Below are positions 51,986 through 61,412 of a stretch of 64,000 bases of DNA, piece by piece. Origin of the DNA: Paenalicyclobacillus mengziensis (lineage in GTDB: Bacteria; Bacillota; Bacilli; Alicyclobacillales; Alicyclobacillaceae); NCBI RefSeq assembly GCF_017298635.1, contig NZ_CP071182.1, forward strand, positions 4,626,001-4,690,000. The letters are read 5' to 3'. Made by a program: the position numbers and the translations under genes. The notes below the pieces were generated by a model. That model did not search any database, had not been told where the DNA came from, and was given only the letters and a program-made list of their open reading frames with translations. Within the stretch, counting starts at the first letter, position 1. Each line of letters opens with the position of its first letter.

Positions 51986-53410
51986 TTATGATTCCTTTGT
52001 ACGGCCTTCGAGCCAACGCCGCAGCACAAGCGTAGCAAATCCGATGACGAGAAGCGAAACACCCGTTGCAAGATACGCGTTAACAACCCCCGCCAGCGTG
52101 ACAATCACTCCTCCAAGAGCGGGGCCGAGCAGCGCTGCTGCCGTTGTCAAACTGCCAATCGCGCCAAACACCCTTCCTGTTAACTCTGCAGGCGTATTCT
52201 GCTGCGCGGCTGCCTGAAACGGAATAAAGGTGATGCCCGCACACAGGCCGATGAGAATCGCCATCGCCACGATGACAACCATCCAGAATGGAGTGATGGC
52301 GCCAGCCATACTTTCGTGCAGCGCAATGAGTGCAGTCGAACCAAGTCCTGCCCCCATACCTGCCGTTCCAATGGCCATCATTCGAATAGCTGATTTCCAC
52401 TTGAATATCCCGACAAACAAAGCTGCCATCAAGCCGCCTGCTCCGGAAAGGCCCATAATCATTCCCATCAAACCGGATGAAGCATTGGGAATCAGCCGAA
52501 TGAGCGTGACAATCTGGGCGTCTGTCATTTGCACCATGAATAATGCAAGGGTCAGGATGAGTGTGCCCGTCCAGAGAATACGAACGCGCTTCATATACCG
52601 GATGCCCTCCAGAAACTGTTGCCGAGCTGTCTGTTCGACGGGTTCGACGGGTTCGACGGGTTCGATCCGCTCTGGACCTGCTGCAGAGCCAATCTCCGTC
52701 GAAACTGCTTCACAAAAACTAGTTTCAGGAAAATCACCGGTACGGAAACCAGTAGCACGGAAACCTGTAAAAATGAGCAACACTGTGGATAAAATGAAGG
52801 ATATAGCGTCGAGCCAGAATGCCGACATTGAGCCAAACACGGCTACAAGAAACCCACTCATGCCTGGTCCAATAATCTTTGTCAGTTGCACAATCGACTG
52901 GTTAATCGAGGCGGCTTGCTGCATCTGGCTGTCCGGTACAATCTCTTTCAACTTCCCCGCCTCTGCCGGATTAAATAGAGATTGGAACACTCCGACTAGA
53001 AACAGGATAGCAAAGAGCATCCATCGCTGCGGCAACCAGGGGATGATGCCAACCAAGACCGCCATGATGACGTTGGAAACCATCATGATTGCTGTGCGAT
53101 TCCACTTATCGGCAAGTACGCCTGTGATGGGCCCCAGAACCACCATCGGTCCCGTCAAACACAGCATCATGATAGAGACCGTGATGGGTGATCCGTGCCA
53201 CCGAAAACCCACAATCACAAATAATGCTAATATGTACAACCAGTCTCCCAAGTTGGAAATCGCCTGTGCGCTCATTAAAAACAAGTATTTTTGATTGGAG
53301 AATAAGGGTCGCTGCGCATAGGCATGCGCATCCCCGCTCCTATCAACTGCGACCTGAACCTCATCTTCGTTGTTTGTCAGGACTTCTGAGCATCCTGGAT
53401 GATGTTCCAT
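51986..53410 (-). CDS. MFS efflux transporter (MFS_3 / MefA-like)
   Basis: 474 residues with 12 helices. The sequence LFLMSAQAISNLGDWLYILALFVIVGF then GPMVVLGPITGVLADKWNRTAIMMVSN is typical of the macrolide-efflux/EntS-type branch. The central cytoplasmic loop contains a short EPV repeat (IEPVEPVEPVEQ) from a nine-base tandem repeat. ATG 53410 has GAGAGG close upstream; ATG 53461 has a poorer context. Exported compound unknown. Confidence 0.88.
   Translation of the reverse strand: MEHHPGCSEVLTNNEDEVQVAVDRSGDAHAYAQRPLFSNQKYLFLMSAQAISNLGDWLYILALFVIVGFRWHGSPITVSIMMLCLTGPMVVLGPITGVLADKWNRTAIMMVSNVIMAVLVGIIPWLPQRWMLFAILFLVGVFQSLFNPAEAGKLKEIVPDSQMQQAASINQSIVQLTKIIGPGMSGFLVAVFGSMSAFWLDAISFILSTVLLIFTGFRATGFRTGDFPETSFCEAVSTEIGSAAGPERIEPVEPVEPVEQTARQQFLEGIRYMKRVRILWTGTLILTLALFMVQMTDAQIVTLIRLIPNASSGLMGMIMGLSGAGGLMAALFVGIFKWKSAIRMMAIGTAGMGAGLGSTALIALHESMAGAITPFWMVVIVAMAILIGLCAGITFIPFQAAAQQNTPAELTGRVFGAIGSLTTAAALLGPALGGVIVTLAGVVNAYLATGVSLLVIGFATLVLRRWLEGRTKES
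52633..52666. repeat. Nine-base tandem repeat in MFS gene
   Basis: GTTCGACGG three times plus a partial copy, encoding the EPV triplets in the central loop. Confidence 0.9.
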
Positions 53411-54152
53411 ATACCTCTCACCCCGTAAACTAAGGTTACCGTAGCGAAAGTTCTGGAACATCCGACTTCAGGGGTGCTGCCGGTCAGACTTTAGTCGGAC
53501 ACAGGATCTCGTACATATGAACCCGGTGGCGCTTGTGGCTCTCGGACATAACGAGCTACCAGCTCGTTATTTAACTCTGTCCTGCACTGGGTGAATAGAA
53601 ATAACGCGCTCCTGGTGCGTTATCGTCTGAACGGATCGAAATAACGCGTCCACAGCGCGTTATTTGTCCACATTGAAAATTTAACGCGTCCACAACTCGT
53701 TATTCTGCGGTGGTCAAGCTGGGGTCTAGCCCAATAACGCGTCCACAGCGCGTTATTTTGATTGCCAGAGGGGAGTAAGGAGGAGAATAACCACCAGGCA
53801 AACCATACTTACCAACAAATCCTACAATGTCCATATATTTGTACTCGTGAACGATCCCGGTCTCCGAAGAGGCTGATAATTGTGTTGATGAAAACAACCC
53901 GGGTTGTACACAAAACACAAAAACACCCCGGTAAGGCTCCGAGTCGGCCCGAAGTGGCTGACTCGGTCGCTACCGAAGTGTTGTACGGAAAACCGCTTCC
54001 CTGCGGAGGGTTCTGCGGAGAGTTTCTCTCAGGGGCCCTGCGGAGGGTTTTTCTCGTTCGATACTTTTCGGCCTAGGTCTACCCCGTCAATCCTAGGTCC
54101 ACGCCGGCAAATCGCAGCTCAACGCCGTCAAGCCTAGGTCACCTCGTCAAAC
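53411..54152. other. 742-bp intergenic region with palindrome array 2
   Basis: Besides the array (53548-53756) it holds CTGCGGAGGGTTT-type repeats at 54000-54055 and CCTAGGTC / CCGTCAA repeats at 54070-54150. No gene is supported. Confidence 0.55.
53548..53756. repeat. Array 2 of 23-nt ATAACG...CGTTAT palindromes, five copies
   Basis: Copies of 23 nt start at 53548, 53601, 53641, 53681 and 53734: steps 53, 40, 40 and 53, the same as array 1. The first copy is perfectly palindromic with arms ATAACGAGCT and AGCTCGTTAT; two others share the centre TCCACAG. Spacers 2 and 3 resemble the matching spacers of array 1. Confidence 0.92.
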
Positions 54153-55340
54153 CTACTCCTCAAGCAGGCGGAACGCCAGATTCACGAACGACTCGACACC
54201 GACTGGCAGAGCGTCTTCATCAATGGCAAACTTGGGATGATGATGCGGGTACCACGACTCCTTGGGACCATACCCTGCACCCACCTGAAAGAATGTCCCG
54301 GGAGCCGCCTTTTGGAACGCCGAGAAGTCCTCACCGCCCATAGTCGGTGGACCGTTCACCACCCGTTCTTCGCCAAACACTTCTTTCAAGGTGGCCTCCA
54401 CAATCTGCGTTACGGTGGCGTCGTTGACGACCGGATCGTATCCACGTGTGTACTCGAACTGATACGTTGCACCATGTGCAGCCGTAACCCCCTTGATGAT
54501 GCGCTCCATGAGTCCCGGTACTTTATCTCGCAGTTCAGCGTTATAACTGCGCACCGTGCCGCCAAATTCCACACTACCCGGGATGACGTTGTCGGCGGTT
54601 CCGCCAACAATCTGGGTGACGGAGAGCACGAGCCTGTCGAGCGGATCCGTGTTGCGGGATACCACGTGTTGCAAGTTTGTAATCGTCTCAGCTGCAATCA
54701 GCACGCTGTCAACTGTCGTGTGCGGATATGCTGCATGACCACCACTGCCAATGATGGTGACGTGGAAGGTATCGGGAGCGGCGTTGATGGGGCCTGCCAA
54801 GACCGATACCTTGCCGACTTCGAGCATGGACTTCAAGTGGATGCCGATGACTTGATGAACCCCCTCCATGACGCCCGCAGCCACCATCTGGCTTGCACCA
54901 CCTGGAAAAAGTTCTTCGGCATGCTGAAACAGGAATCGGACCTCACCTCGAATCTGCTCTCGTAGACCCGTCAAGATCTTCGCGGTCCCAAGCAACATGG
55001 CCGTGTGTCCATCGTGCCCGCAAGCGTGCATAACGCCTGGATTTGCTGACTTGAACGCAAAGTCCGTATCCTCGGTAATTGGCAAGGCGTCCATATCCGC
55101 GCGAATCGCAAGCACCTTACCTGGATTCGGTCCAATTAAACGTGCAACCACACTGGTTTTCGTCGGGCGCGACAATTCGAGTCCGCCAAATGATTGCAGC
55201 ACGTCGTACACGTATTGCGAGGTATTTTCCTCCTGAAACGAAAGCTCCGGATGCTCGTGAAGATACCTGCGCCACTTGATGACGTCCTCTTTGACACCAG
55301 CAACGAGCTCGGAAATGCTTTGCGGACTCAAGGTAATCAT
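54153..55340 (-). CDS. M20 family amidohydrolase (hippurate/N-acyl-amino-acid hydrolase type)
   Basis: 395 residues. Metal site motifs: AIRADMDALPITED, GVMHACGHDGHTAMLLG, FLFQHAEELFPGG and, near the end, PTMGGEDFSAF. It hydrolyses N-acyl or indole-acetyl type amino-acid amides; exact substrate unknown. It is paralogous to the gene ending at 56823, with very similar motifs throughout. ATG 55340 has GAGAGGAG. Last gene of a three-gene M20 run. Confidence 0.93.
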   Translation of the reverse strand: MITLSPQSISELVAGVKEDVIKWRRYLHEHPELSFQEENTSQYVYDVLQSFGGLELSRPTKTSVVARLIGPNPGKVLAIRADMDALPITEDTDFAFKSANPGVMHACGHDGHTAMLLGTAKILTGLREQIRGEVRFLFQHAEELFPGGASQMVAAGVMEGVHQVIGIHLKSMLEVGKVSVLAGPINAAPDTFHVTIIGSGGHAAYPHTTVDSVLIAAETITNLQHVVSRNTDPLDRLVLSVTQIVGGTADNVIPGSVEFGGTVRSYNAELRDKVPGLMERIIKGVTAAHGATYQFEYTRGYDPVVNDATVTQIVEATLKEVFGEERVVNGPPTMGGEDFSAFQKAAPGTFFQVGAGYGPKESWYPHHHPKFAIDEDALPVGVESFVNLAFRLLEE

Positions 55341-55407
55341 TGGGTTGGTCTCCTCTCAAATATGAATTGCTCGTCAATATCGTTCCTGGTTCTGGTCCGA
55401 CCGGTCC

Positions 55408-56787
55408 TTAACGGCCGATCCGGTCAATCACGTGACATGCGCAGCGGATGCCGTTCACGAAGTTCTCGACGCCAATGTTCTCGTTTGGAGAGTGATTCGC
55501 CTCATCCGAGTTTGCGTAGGGCACAAGGACGGATGGCACGCCGAGGATTTGCGTCCAGACATAATCCGGCAGACTCCCACCAAGTGCCGGAGCAACAACG
55601 GGTGGCTGGCGGTATGCAGACTCGACAGCTGCGATGACCTGCTGTACCAAAGGATGATGTACAGGCGTCCGCGACGGTTTCATGTCTCCGAGATGACGGA
55701 CTTCGACTCCGGGCGCATGTCGCGCAACATGTGCACATAACTTCTGGTAGATGTCGTCCGGGTCCTGCCCCGCCACCAAACGCATATCCATTTTTACAGT
55801 AGCCTTGGCAGGAATGATAGTCTTCGAGCCCTCACCACTGTATCCGCTCGAAAAACCACAGATGTTCAGTGTCGGTTCGTACATGAGGCGTCTGTAATAG
55901 GTTTCTGCATCCATGTCGAGTTCTTCGTAACCCGCTTGTCTGCCTGCTTGCGCGTTGTCATACGGGAGTTGTCGCAGGTGGGCGCGTTCAGCTTCAGTCG
56001 GTTCCTGTACGTTGTCATAAAAACCGTCAATCAGAACCCGACCATCCTCGCCGTCTCGCATGGACGCCAGCAATTGGATGAGCCGCATCGCAGGATTCGG
56101 AACGATGTTCCCCTTGTTCCCCGAATGGTTATCCCACTTGGACGTCTGACAGGAAAGCTCCACGTAGAGCATACCCCGAACGCCGAGGACAACCATGGGT
56201 AACCCCGTCTCGTGAAGGGGACCGTCGGATGTGTAAACGAGATCGCAGGCCAATAATTCCTTGTGCTGCTCCACAAACACTGCCAGATTCGGACTGCCGC
56301 TCTCCTCCTCGCCCTCAAACATGAATTTCACGTTGATTGGAAGTGAATGACGCACATCCAGGTAGGTTTTGACAGCCATCAGTTGCGCCATCAACTGTCC
56401 CTTGTTGTCCCCGGCACCGCGACAGTAGATGCGACCATCGCGGATGGTAGGCTCAAACGGCGGTGAATTCCAACCGTCTGCAAGCTCGGCAGGCTGGACG
56501 TCGTAGTGTCCGTAAATGAGCAGAGTGAACGCGCCGGGATGACGAATGACCTCACCATAGACCACCGGATGGCCGTCTGTTTCAATCAAACGGGCGTTAA
56601 TACCGATGTCTTCCATCATTCCTCGCAGCATTGTTGCGGTTTCGAGAATACCGATGTTCTGTGCACTGATACTCTTTTGTCTCAAGAGCGTAAAAAGCTG
56701 TTCAAGGTAGATTTCTCTGCGCTCGTCAATCAACTTCTCCATGTCCACCAGGTGCTGGTGCAAGTTCGAATCCTGGGTCAGACTCAC
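55408..56787 (-). CDS. M20 family dipeptidase
   Basis: 459 residues. LLIYGHYDVQPAELADGW, GRIYCRGAGDNKGQLMAQL, VKFMFEGEEESGSPNL and the C-terminal ALGGSLPDYVWTQILGVPSVLVPYANSDEANHSPNENI are the dipeptidase-type (ArgE/DapE/CNDP-like) motifs. Contains the lid domain DNHSGNKGNIVPNPAMRL. The start GTG 56787 has AGAGGAGAAG. It lies between two amidohydrolases on the same strand, so the three probably degrade related peptides or acyl-peptides. Confidence 0.93.
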   Translation of the reverse strand: MSLTQDSNLHQHLVDMEKLIDERREIYLEQLFTLLRQKSISAQNIGILETATMLRGMMEDIGINARLIETDGHPVVYGEVIRHPGAFTLLIYGHYDVQPAELADGWNSPPFEPTIRDGRIYCRGAGDNKGQLMAQLMAVKTYLDVRHSLPINVKFMFEGEEESGSPNLAVFVEQHKELLACDLVYTSDGPLHETGLPMVVLGVRGMLYVELSCQTSKWDNHSGNKGNIVPNPAMRLIQLLASMRDGEDGRVLIDGFYDNVQEPTEAERAHLRQLPYDNAQAGRQAGYEELDMDAETYYRRLMYEPTLNICGFSSGYSGEGSKTIIPAKATVKMDMRLVAGQDPDDIYQKLCAHVARHAPGVEVRHLGDMKPSRTPVHHPLVQQVIAAVESAYRQPPVVAPALGGSLPDYVWTQILGVPSVLVPYANSDEANHSPNENIGVENFVNGIRCACHVIDRIGR

Positions 56788-56822
56788 GGATACTTCTCCT
56801 CTCTCGCCAGACCGGTCTGGCT

Positions 56823-57998
56823 CTATAGATTGAGCGCCAACGTCACAAAGGCTTTGACCCCCACCTTAAACGCGTCCTCGTCCAACCAGAACTTCGGGTG
56901 ATGATGCGGGTAGAGGGTCCCCATTGCAGCGTTGCCGGCACCCAGGTGGAAGAACGTTCCGGGGGCTTTCGTGAGATAGCCAGAGAAGTCCTCGCCTCCC
57001 ATACCAGGTTTGGATGGATGCACACTGCCCTCGCCAAAAGTCTGCTCTAAGACCTCTCTCACACGCGAAGACAGCTGTTCATCGTTGATAACCGGACTGT
57101 AGCCGCGGCGGTAGTCGAACTTGAACGTGGCACCATGGGCCTCTGTGATGCCGCGAATCACGCGCTCCATCAGATCTGGCACGGATTCTCGCAGTGTGGG
57201 GTTGTAACTGCGCACTGTGCCACCGAGTTCAACTGTCTCAGGTATGACGTTGTAAGCCGTGCCGCCGTGTATCTTGGTGATGGAAATCACGAGCGCATCG
57301 AGCGGGTCCTTGTTACGAGCAACGATGTGCTGGAGTGCAGCGATGACTTGTGCAGCTACGGCAACGCTGTCGACTGCCCCATGGGGATGGGCGGCGTGTC
57401 CGCCTCTGCCGCGGATGGTAATGTCAAATCTGTCAGAGGCCGCATTAATCGGGCCTGCACTCACACATAGTCGTCCACTCTCCATGGTCGAGCGGACATG
57501 TAAGCCAATGATGTCATCGATATCGTCCATCACGCCGGCTTCGACCATCTGAACCGCACCGCCGGGATGCAATTCCTCTGCGTGCTGGAAGATGAAGCGA
57601 ATTTCCCCGCGCACCTTGTCACGAAGCCCCGTCAGGATTTTCGCAGCACCGAGCAACATGGCAGTATGGGCGTCGTGTCCGCAGGCGTGCATGACGCCTT
57701 TTGTCTGCGATCGAAACTCGAAGTCGGTCTCCTCCTCGATGGGCAGTGCATCCATGTCCGCACGAATCGCAAGTTTGGGTCCGTCCGTCGGGCCAATCAA
57801 ACGGGCCACAACACTGGTCTTGGTTGGCCGTGAGACTTCAAGGCCACCAAACGACGTCAACGTGTCATAGACATACTGTGATGTGCTCACCTCTTCAAAT
57901 GATAGTTCTGGATGACTGTGTAAATGTCTCCGCCAGGACACAACCTGCTCGGTGACTTCGTTCACGAGGACATCGAGATCGGCAAGATTAACAGACAT
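56823..57998 (-). CDS. M20 family amidohydrolase, paralogue of 54153-55340
   Basis: 391 residues. LAIRADMDALPIEEETDF, GVMHACGHDAHTAMLLGAAKILTGL, FIFQHAEELHPGGAVQM and GMGGEDFSGYLTKAPGTFFHLGAGN. The sequence tracks the other amidohydrolase along its whole length, consistent with a local duplication. ATG 57998 has AGAGGAGG at good spacing; an upstream ATG at 58070 has none. First gene of the M20 run. Confidence 0.93.
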   Translation of the reverse strand: MSVNLADLDVLVNEVTEQVVSWRRHLHSHPELSFEEVSTSQYVYDTLTSFGGLEVSRPTKTSVVARLIGPTDGPKLAIRADMDALPIEEETDFEFRSQTKGVMHACGHDAHTAMLLGAAKILTGLRDKVRGEIRFIFQHAEELHPGGAVQMVEAGVMDDIDDIIGLHVRSTMESGRLCVSAGPINAASDRFDITIRGRGGHAAHPHGAVDSVAVAAQVIAALQHIVARNKDPLDALVISITKIHGGTAYNVIPETVELGGTVRSYNPTLRESVPDLMERVIRGITEAHGATFKFDYRRGYSPVINDEQLSSRVREVLEQTFGEGSVHPSKPGMGGEDFSGYLTKAPGTFFHLGAGNAAMGTLYPHHHPKFWLDEDAFKVGVKAFVTLALNL

Positions 57999-58151
57999 CG
58001 TAAATCCTCCTCTGGATTCGAGATGATGACCGTGTTGCTCCCGGCCGCAGCCAGAACGCGGTTGCGGCAACGCGCCGGGACTGGCCAGCGAATAGTTGAA
58101 AGTAAATTCTGTATATTATAATTGTATCATCAGCTACTACTTCGAATGATA

Positions 58152-58192
58152 TGAAAAATAGAGCACAGGTGCCGAGCGTGTGCACCTGTGCC
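58152..58192 (-). terminator. Terminator of metal-receptor gene
   Basis: A perfect 10-bp stem GCACAGGTGC / GCACCTGTGC, 9-nt loop, then TCTATTTTTC on the minus strand. Confidence 0.7.
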
Positions 58193-58254
58193 TTGGGACC
58201 GTTGTTCGGACAAGACCGTGAATTTCCTTTATGAGCGGTTCAGACATGGGAACA

Positions 58255-59274
58255 TTAACGCACTCTGCGAACGAGTGCATACTCTTCTGGCTCCCGAAGG
58301 CCAAGGTCGGCAATGGCCTGTGGATACAGGAGTCCAACAAGTTGTTCGAGGCCATCTACCAATCTGTGCGAGGGTCTGCAGAATAACCCTTCGGACAAGA
58401 TGAGCATATTGCGCTTGCGAAATGCCGTTGTACGCTGCCATGGTTCGGGGCGATTAATAATTTTCGAAACAGGGACCTTGTGTTGGGGGATGCCCGTCCA
58501 CACGGCCAAAAACCAGTCCGGATCTCTCTTTGCGACAAGAGTGCCATCGTCTTGGACGGAATCGTGCTGGAGGTCGGAAAAAATGTTACGAGCACCGGCA
58601 AGTTCACTGAGTTCCGTCAACCAGTTCCTCTGTCCTGGCGAAAACACCGGATTTGGCCACCATTCCCAGTACAATTTGACACGGTTTTCTGGAGTCACAT
58701 GGGTACTCGTCCAATCAGCAACGGCGTCTACTCGCTGGCGCAGTGCATCGATAACTTGATTGGCAACGTGAGTTGGTAACACATCCTCAGGCACCCTCTC
58801 TGCCAACGTCTGTAAGTCGGTGTAGATGTCCTCAAAGCTGTGCGGTGAGAGAACGACTTGGGGCAGTCCTGCTGCAGCTACGGCGTTGACAACATTCTCC
58901 ATCCCCGGGACAGAGAGCGAAGAAATGACCAGATGGGGAGACAGTTTGGCGACGGCCTCGACATCGATGTGTAAGTCGGGGCCAAGTCGCGGCAGGTCGC
59001 GGACGACGTCAGATGGGTAGTCGGAATAGTTGTCGACCGCGACGAGATGCCTCGAGAGCCCGAGCGCGCAGGCGAGTTCCGTGTTGCTTGGGCACAGCGA
59101 GACAATGCGGTAATCCCTGGATTTATCGCGCCATCCGTTGCCTTCGGCTGGTTCGGTCATTTGCAGAAGTGGTGCTGCGGTCTTTTTTGGTGCGTTGGTG
59201 GTTTCAGGTGCGTTGCTCTCTTCTTGGGCCTTGGCGGCTTCAGGTGCGTTGGTCTCTTCTCGTGTGTTGCGCAC
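58255..59274 (-). CDS. Helical-backbone metal receptor protein (BtuF-like), no export signal
   Basis: 339 residues. RIVSLCPSNTELACALGLSRHLVAVDNYSDYP and LGPDLHIDVEAVAKLSPHLVISS are the BtuF/FhuD-type start, and YWEWWPNPVFSPGQRNWLTELSELAGARNIFSD the second lobe. Unlike transporter receptors it has no signal peptide or lipobox. The N-terminus is a repeat-derived stretch (NAPEAAKAQEESNAPETTNAPKK). GTG 59274 follows GGGGAGGG. The IS left end lies only 24 bp upstream, so its native promoter has been removed. Ligand unknown, possibly a corrinoid or metal chelate. Confidence 0.83.
   Translation of the reverse strand: MRNTREETNAPEAAKAQEESNAPETTNAPKKTAAPLLQMTEPAEGNGWRDKSRDYRIVSLCPSNTELACALGLSRHLVAVDNYSDYPSDVVRDLPRLGPDLHIDVEAVAKLSPHLVISSLSVPGMENVVNAVAAAGLPQVVLSPHSFEDIYTDLQTLAERVPEDVLPTHVANQVIDALRQRVDAVADWTSTHVTPENRVKLYWEWWPNPVFSPGQRNWLTELSELAGARNIFSDLQHDSVQDDGTLVAKRDPDWFLAVWTGIPQHKVPVSKIINRPEPWQRTTAFRKRNMLILSEGLFCRPSHRLVDGLEQLVGLLYPQAIADLGLREPEEYALVRRVR
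59188..59262. repeat. Imperfect repeats encoding NAPE/NAPET at the receptor N-terminus
   Basis: Two to three degenerate copies around CTTCAGGTGCGTTGGTCTCT. They encode the (S/T)NAPE segments. Confidence 0.65.
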
Positions 59275-59297
59275 GGGCCATCCCTCCCCACAATTCA

Positions 59298-61192
59298 ATA
59301 GCCTCTCGGCATTTGAACCTTATTGATTACTCAAGGTTTTTGGCCGTGGGGTTTTGTTAATTCCCTCCAACTTTCCGCTTGGTCACACTTGTAACAAATA
59401 TCCAAAACAGGATTACAGTTTGTGAGCCGTGACTAGTTAGTGAAATCATCATAAAAGGACTTGACTTTTTGAAAGCACCCCAACAATCGCCGAGAAGGGC
59501 CTAACCGCTCTATCTCTCATCGAAACGGGGTCGCGTTATGTTACCTTGTATTCAGTCCCATCAGGAGTACCAATCCTTTGTTCAACAGCAACTGCGTCTT
59601 CACTACGCCGATGGCACCCTTCTCTTCGTTGCACATGACTGGCCTCTTGTCACGAAGTTTTGGATTACAGATCTCTCAGGTACGTTCAACATCCTGAAAC
59701 AGACCTACTCATCCCGTGGCCCCATGGCCTTCGACCCTGCTCGACTGTTGCGTTCATACCTGCTCATGCTTGAGGTCGGCCAGACCTCCATTTCCCGTTG
59801 GGTTAACGACCTGCGTCGAATCCCGCTTTATGCAATCCTCAGCGGATTTGAGTATGGTCACACACCTGGCGTTGGCACGTTCTATGAGTTCTTCAAAAGG
59901 CTGTGGAATTCCACCGCTGCCAACACGTCCCCCAAGCGACGACTCAAACGCAAGAAGCCTAAGCGTGGCAAGAAACAAGGAGAAAAAGCTCCAACTACCA
60001 CGCCCAACAAAATTGGGAAGCTCATTGCTCAACTGCAGAAACGTTCGCCTGTCGCGTACCAACCTTTTGATACTTTACTCAGCCTATTCAAGGAGCAGTT
60101 CCTTTCCGTGTCTGCCACACTTAGATTGCTTGGTGACATTCACAGCCTTGCCATTGCCGCAGATGGAACACCTGTGCATACAGCGGCTCAAGTTCGCAGT
60201 AAACGAATTTGCTCTTGCCGTGAGCAAGGAATCGAACAATGCTCCTGTCATCGTGAGTTCTCCCAACCCGACTGTGACATTGGCTGGGACAGCCACCGAG
60301 GCCGGTACTTCTTTGGCTATCATCTCTACATGCTAGTAGCTGCTGACAGTCCTTATGACCTGCCACTCTATCCACGACTGCAACGAGCCTCTCGCCACGA
60401 CGCCTCTTCCTGGGTAGTAAGTGCTTTCGAGTTTAAGCAGCGGTTCCCTGACTATACATGGTCTAAGATGATTCTCGACTCTGCACACGACGCGATGCCG
60501 ATTTATGAATTCCTGCAGTCTGAGCAAGTCATACCATTCATTGACCTCAATCAGCGATCAACGGGGCAGAGAAAGTACAAAAATGACATTGCCATTTCAG
60601 CAGACGGAACTCCAATTTGTAGCCATGGGCTGAGGATGAAAGATGATGGATACGACCACACCCGCGGTCGCCGCAAGTTTCGCTGTCCACTCATTCAGAA
60701 CAGGAAGGTGACCTGTGATACACCCTGTTCCGACTCACCTTATGGAAGATGTGTATATACATACACCAAGGATAATCCTCGCTTGTTCCCATTTGTCGCT
60801 CGTGACAGCGACGAATGGGCCAGTGTCTATAAACGCAGAACCACCTGCGAACGGTGTAACAAGCGAGAAAAAGAGGATTATCAGCTCGAAGCTGCCAAGC
60901 ACCGCAGTACCATGATGTGGGCCATTCGCACCTACGGTATTGCCATGTGTCAACATATTGACGCTTGGTACCAAGAGACAAATCTCGACCTAAGGTCGAC
61001 GCTCCTGTCAGCCTGAGACTAACCCTATCCTACCATCCCAGCGAGGACTATTTGCAAAAATCGGACCGTCGTCGCTTTCTTTCCTATACCCTTTTTTCAA
61101 AGAACCACGATCATACACTACAATTCCCAGTGTTAAATTGGCATTTGGCCTGTCTTATGTCATTTTTCAACATCTCAATGCCGAGAGGCTAT
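59298..61192 (+). mobile_element. Complete insertion sequence, 1895 bp, copy 1
   Basis: Ends are ATAGCCTCTCGGCATT (59298-59313) and its inverse at 61177-61192, giving 16-bp perfect terminal inverted repeats. Target-site duplication TTCA flanks both sides (59294-59297 and 61193-61196). One transposase gene fills most of it. A second copy in opposite orientation begins at 63520. Confidence 0.95.
59538..61016 (+). CDS. DDE transposase (IS1182/IS5-superfamily type)
   Basis: 492 residues. The N-terminal domain (FDPARLLRSYLLMLEVGQTSISRWVNDLRRIPLYAILSGFEYGHTPGVGTFYEFFKRLW) is of the DUF772 kind found in IS1182- and IS5-like transposases. The catalytic domain has ADGTPVHTA (first D) and ILDSAHDA (second D), with the C-terminal E near KEDYQLEA. 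Cysteine pairs (CSCREQGIEQCSCH, CERCNKREK) suggest metal binding. Complete and apparently functional. Family call is from motif style only. Confidence 0.92.
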   Translation: MLPCIQSHQEYQSFVQQQLRLHYADGTLLFVAHDWPLVTKFWITDLSGTFNILKQTYSSRGPMAFDPARLLRSYLLMLEVGQTSISRWVNDLRRIPLYAILSGFEYGHTPGVGTFYEFFKRLWNSTAANTSPKRRLKRKKPKRGKKQGEKAPTTTPNKIGKLIAQLQKRSPVAYQPFDTLLSLFKEQFLSVSATLRLLGDIHSLAIAADGTPVHTAAQVRSKRICSCREQGIEQCSCHREFSQPDCDIGWDSHRGRYFFGYHLYMLVAADSPYDLPLYPRLQRASRHDASSWVVSAFEFKQRFPDYTWSKMILDSAHDAMPIYEFLQSEQVIPFIDLNQRSTGQRKYKNDIAISADGTPICSHGLRMKDDGYDHTRGRRKFRCPLIQNRKVTCDTPCSDSPYGRCVYTYTKDNPRLFPFVARDSDEWASVYKRRTTCERCNKREKEDYQLEAAKHRSTMMWAIRTYGIAMCQHIDAWYQETNLDLRSTLLSA

Positions 61193-61412
61193 TTCAGACT
61201 GATTCACTGCTGCTCATTGATGGTGCAAACGCACCACTTCCGGCCCGATCTATACTACTCTTATCATAGAGCACCAGCCGGTGTCATCGATACCGTTTGT
61301 GCATGCTATCGATGGTATAAATGGCGTGTCAGCATCGGATGGTACGATAAACCCAGCAGGACACTGCGTCCCACCCACGTCTGCTGGCGTATGCACCAAA
61401 GGAGGTCTTCGT

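Noticed and set aside
53700-54137. Short ORFs in the region 53700-54137
   Set aside because: They read across palindromes and degenerate repeats, have no SD and no protein-like segments.
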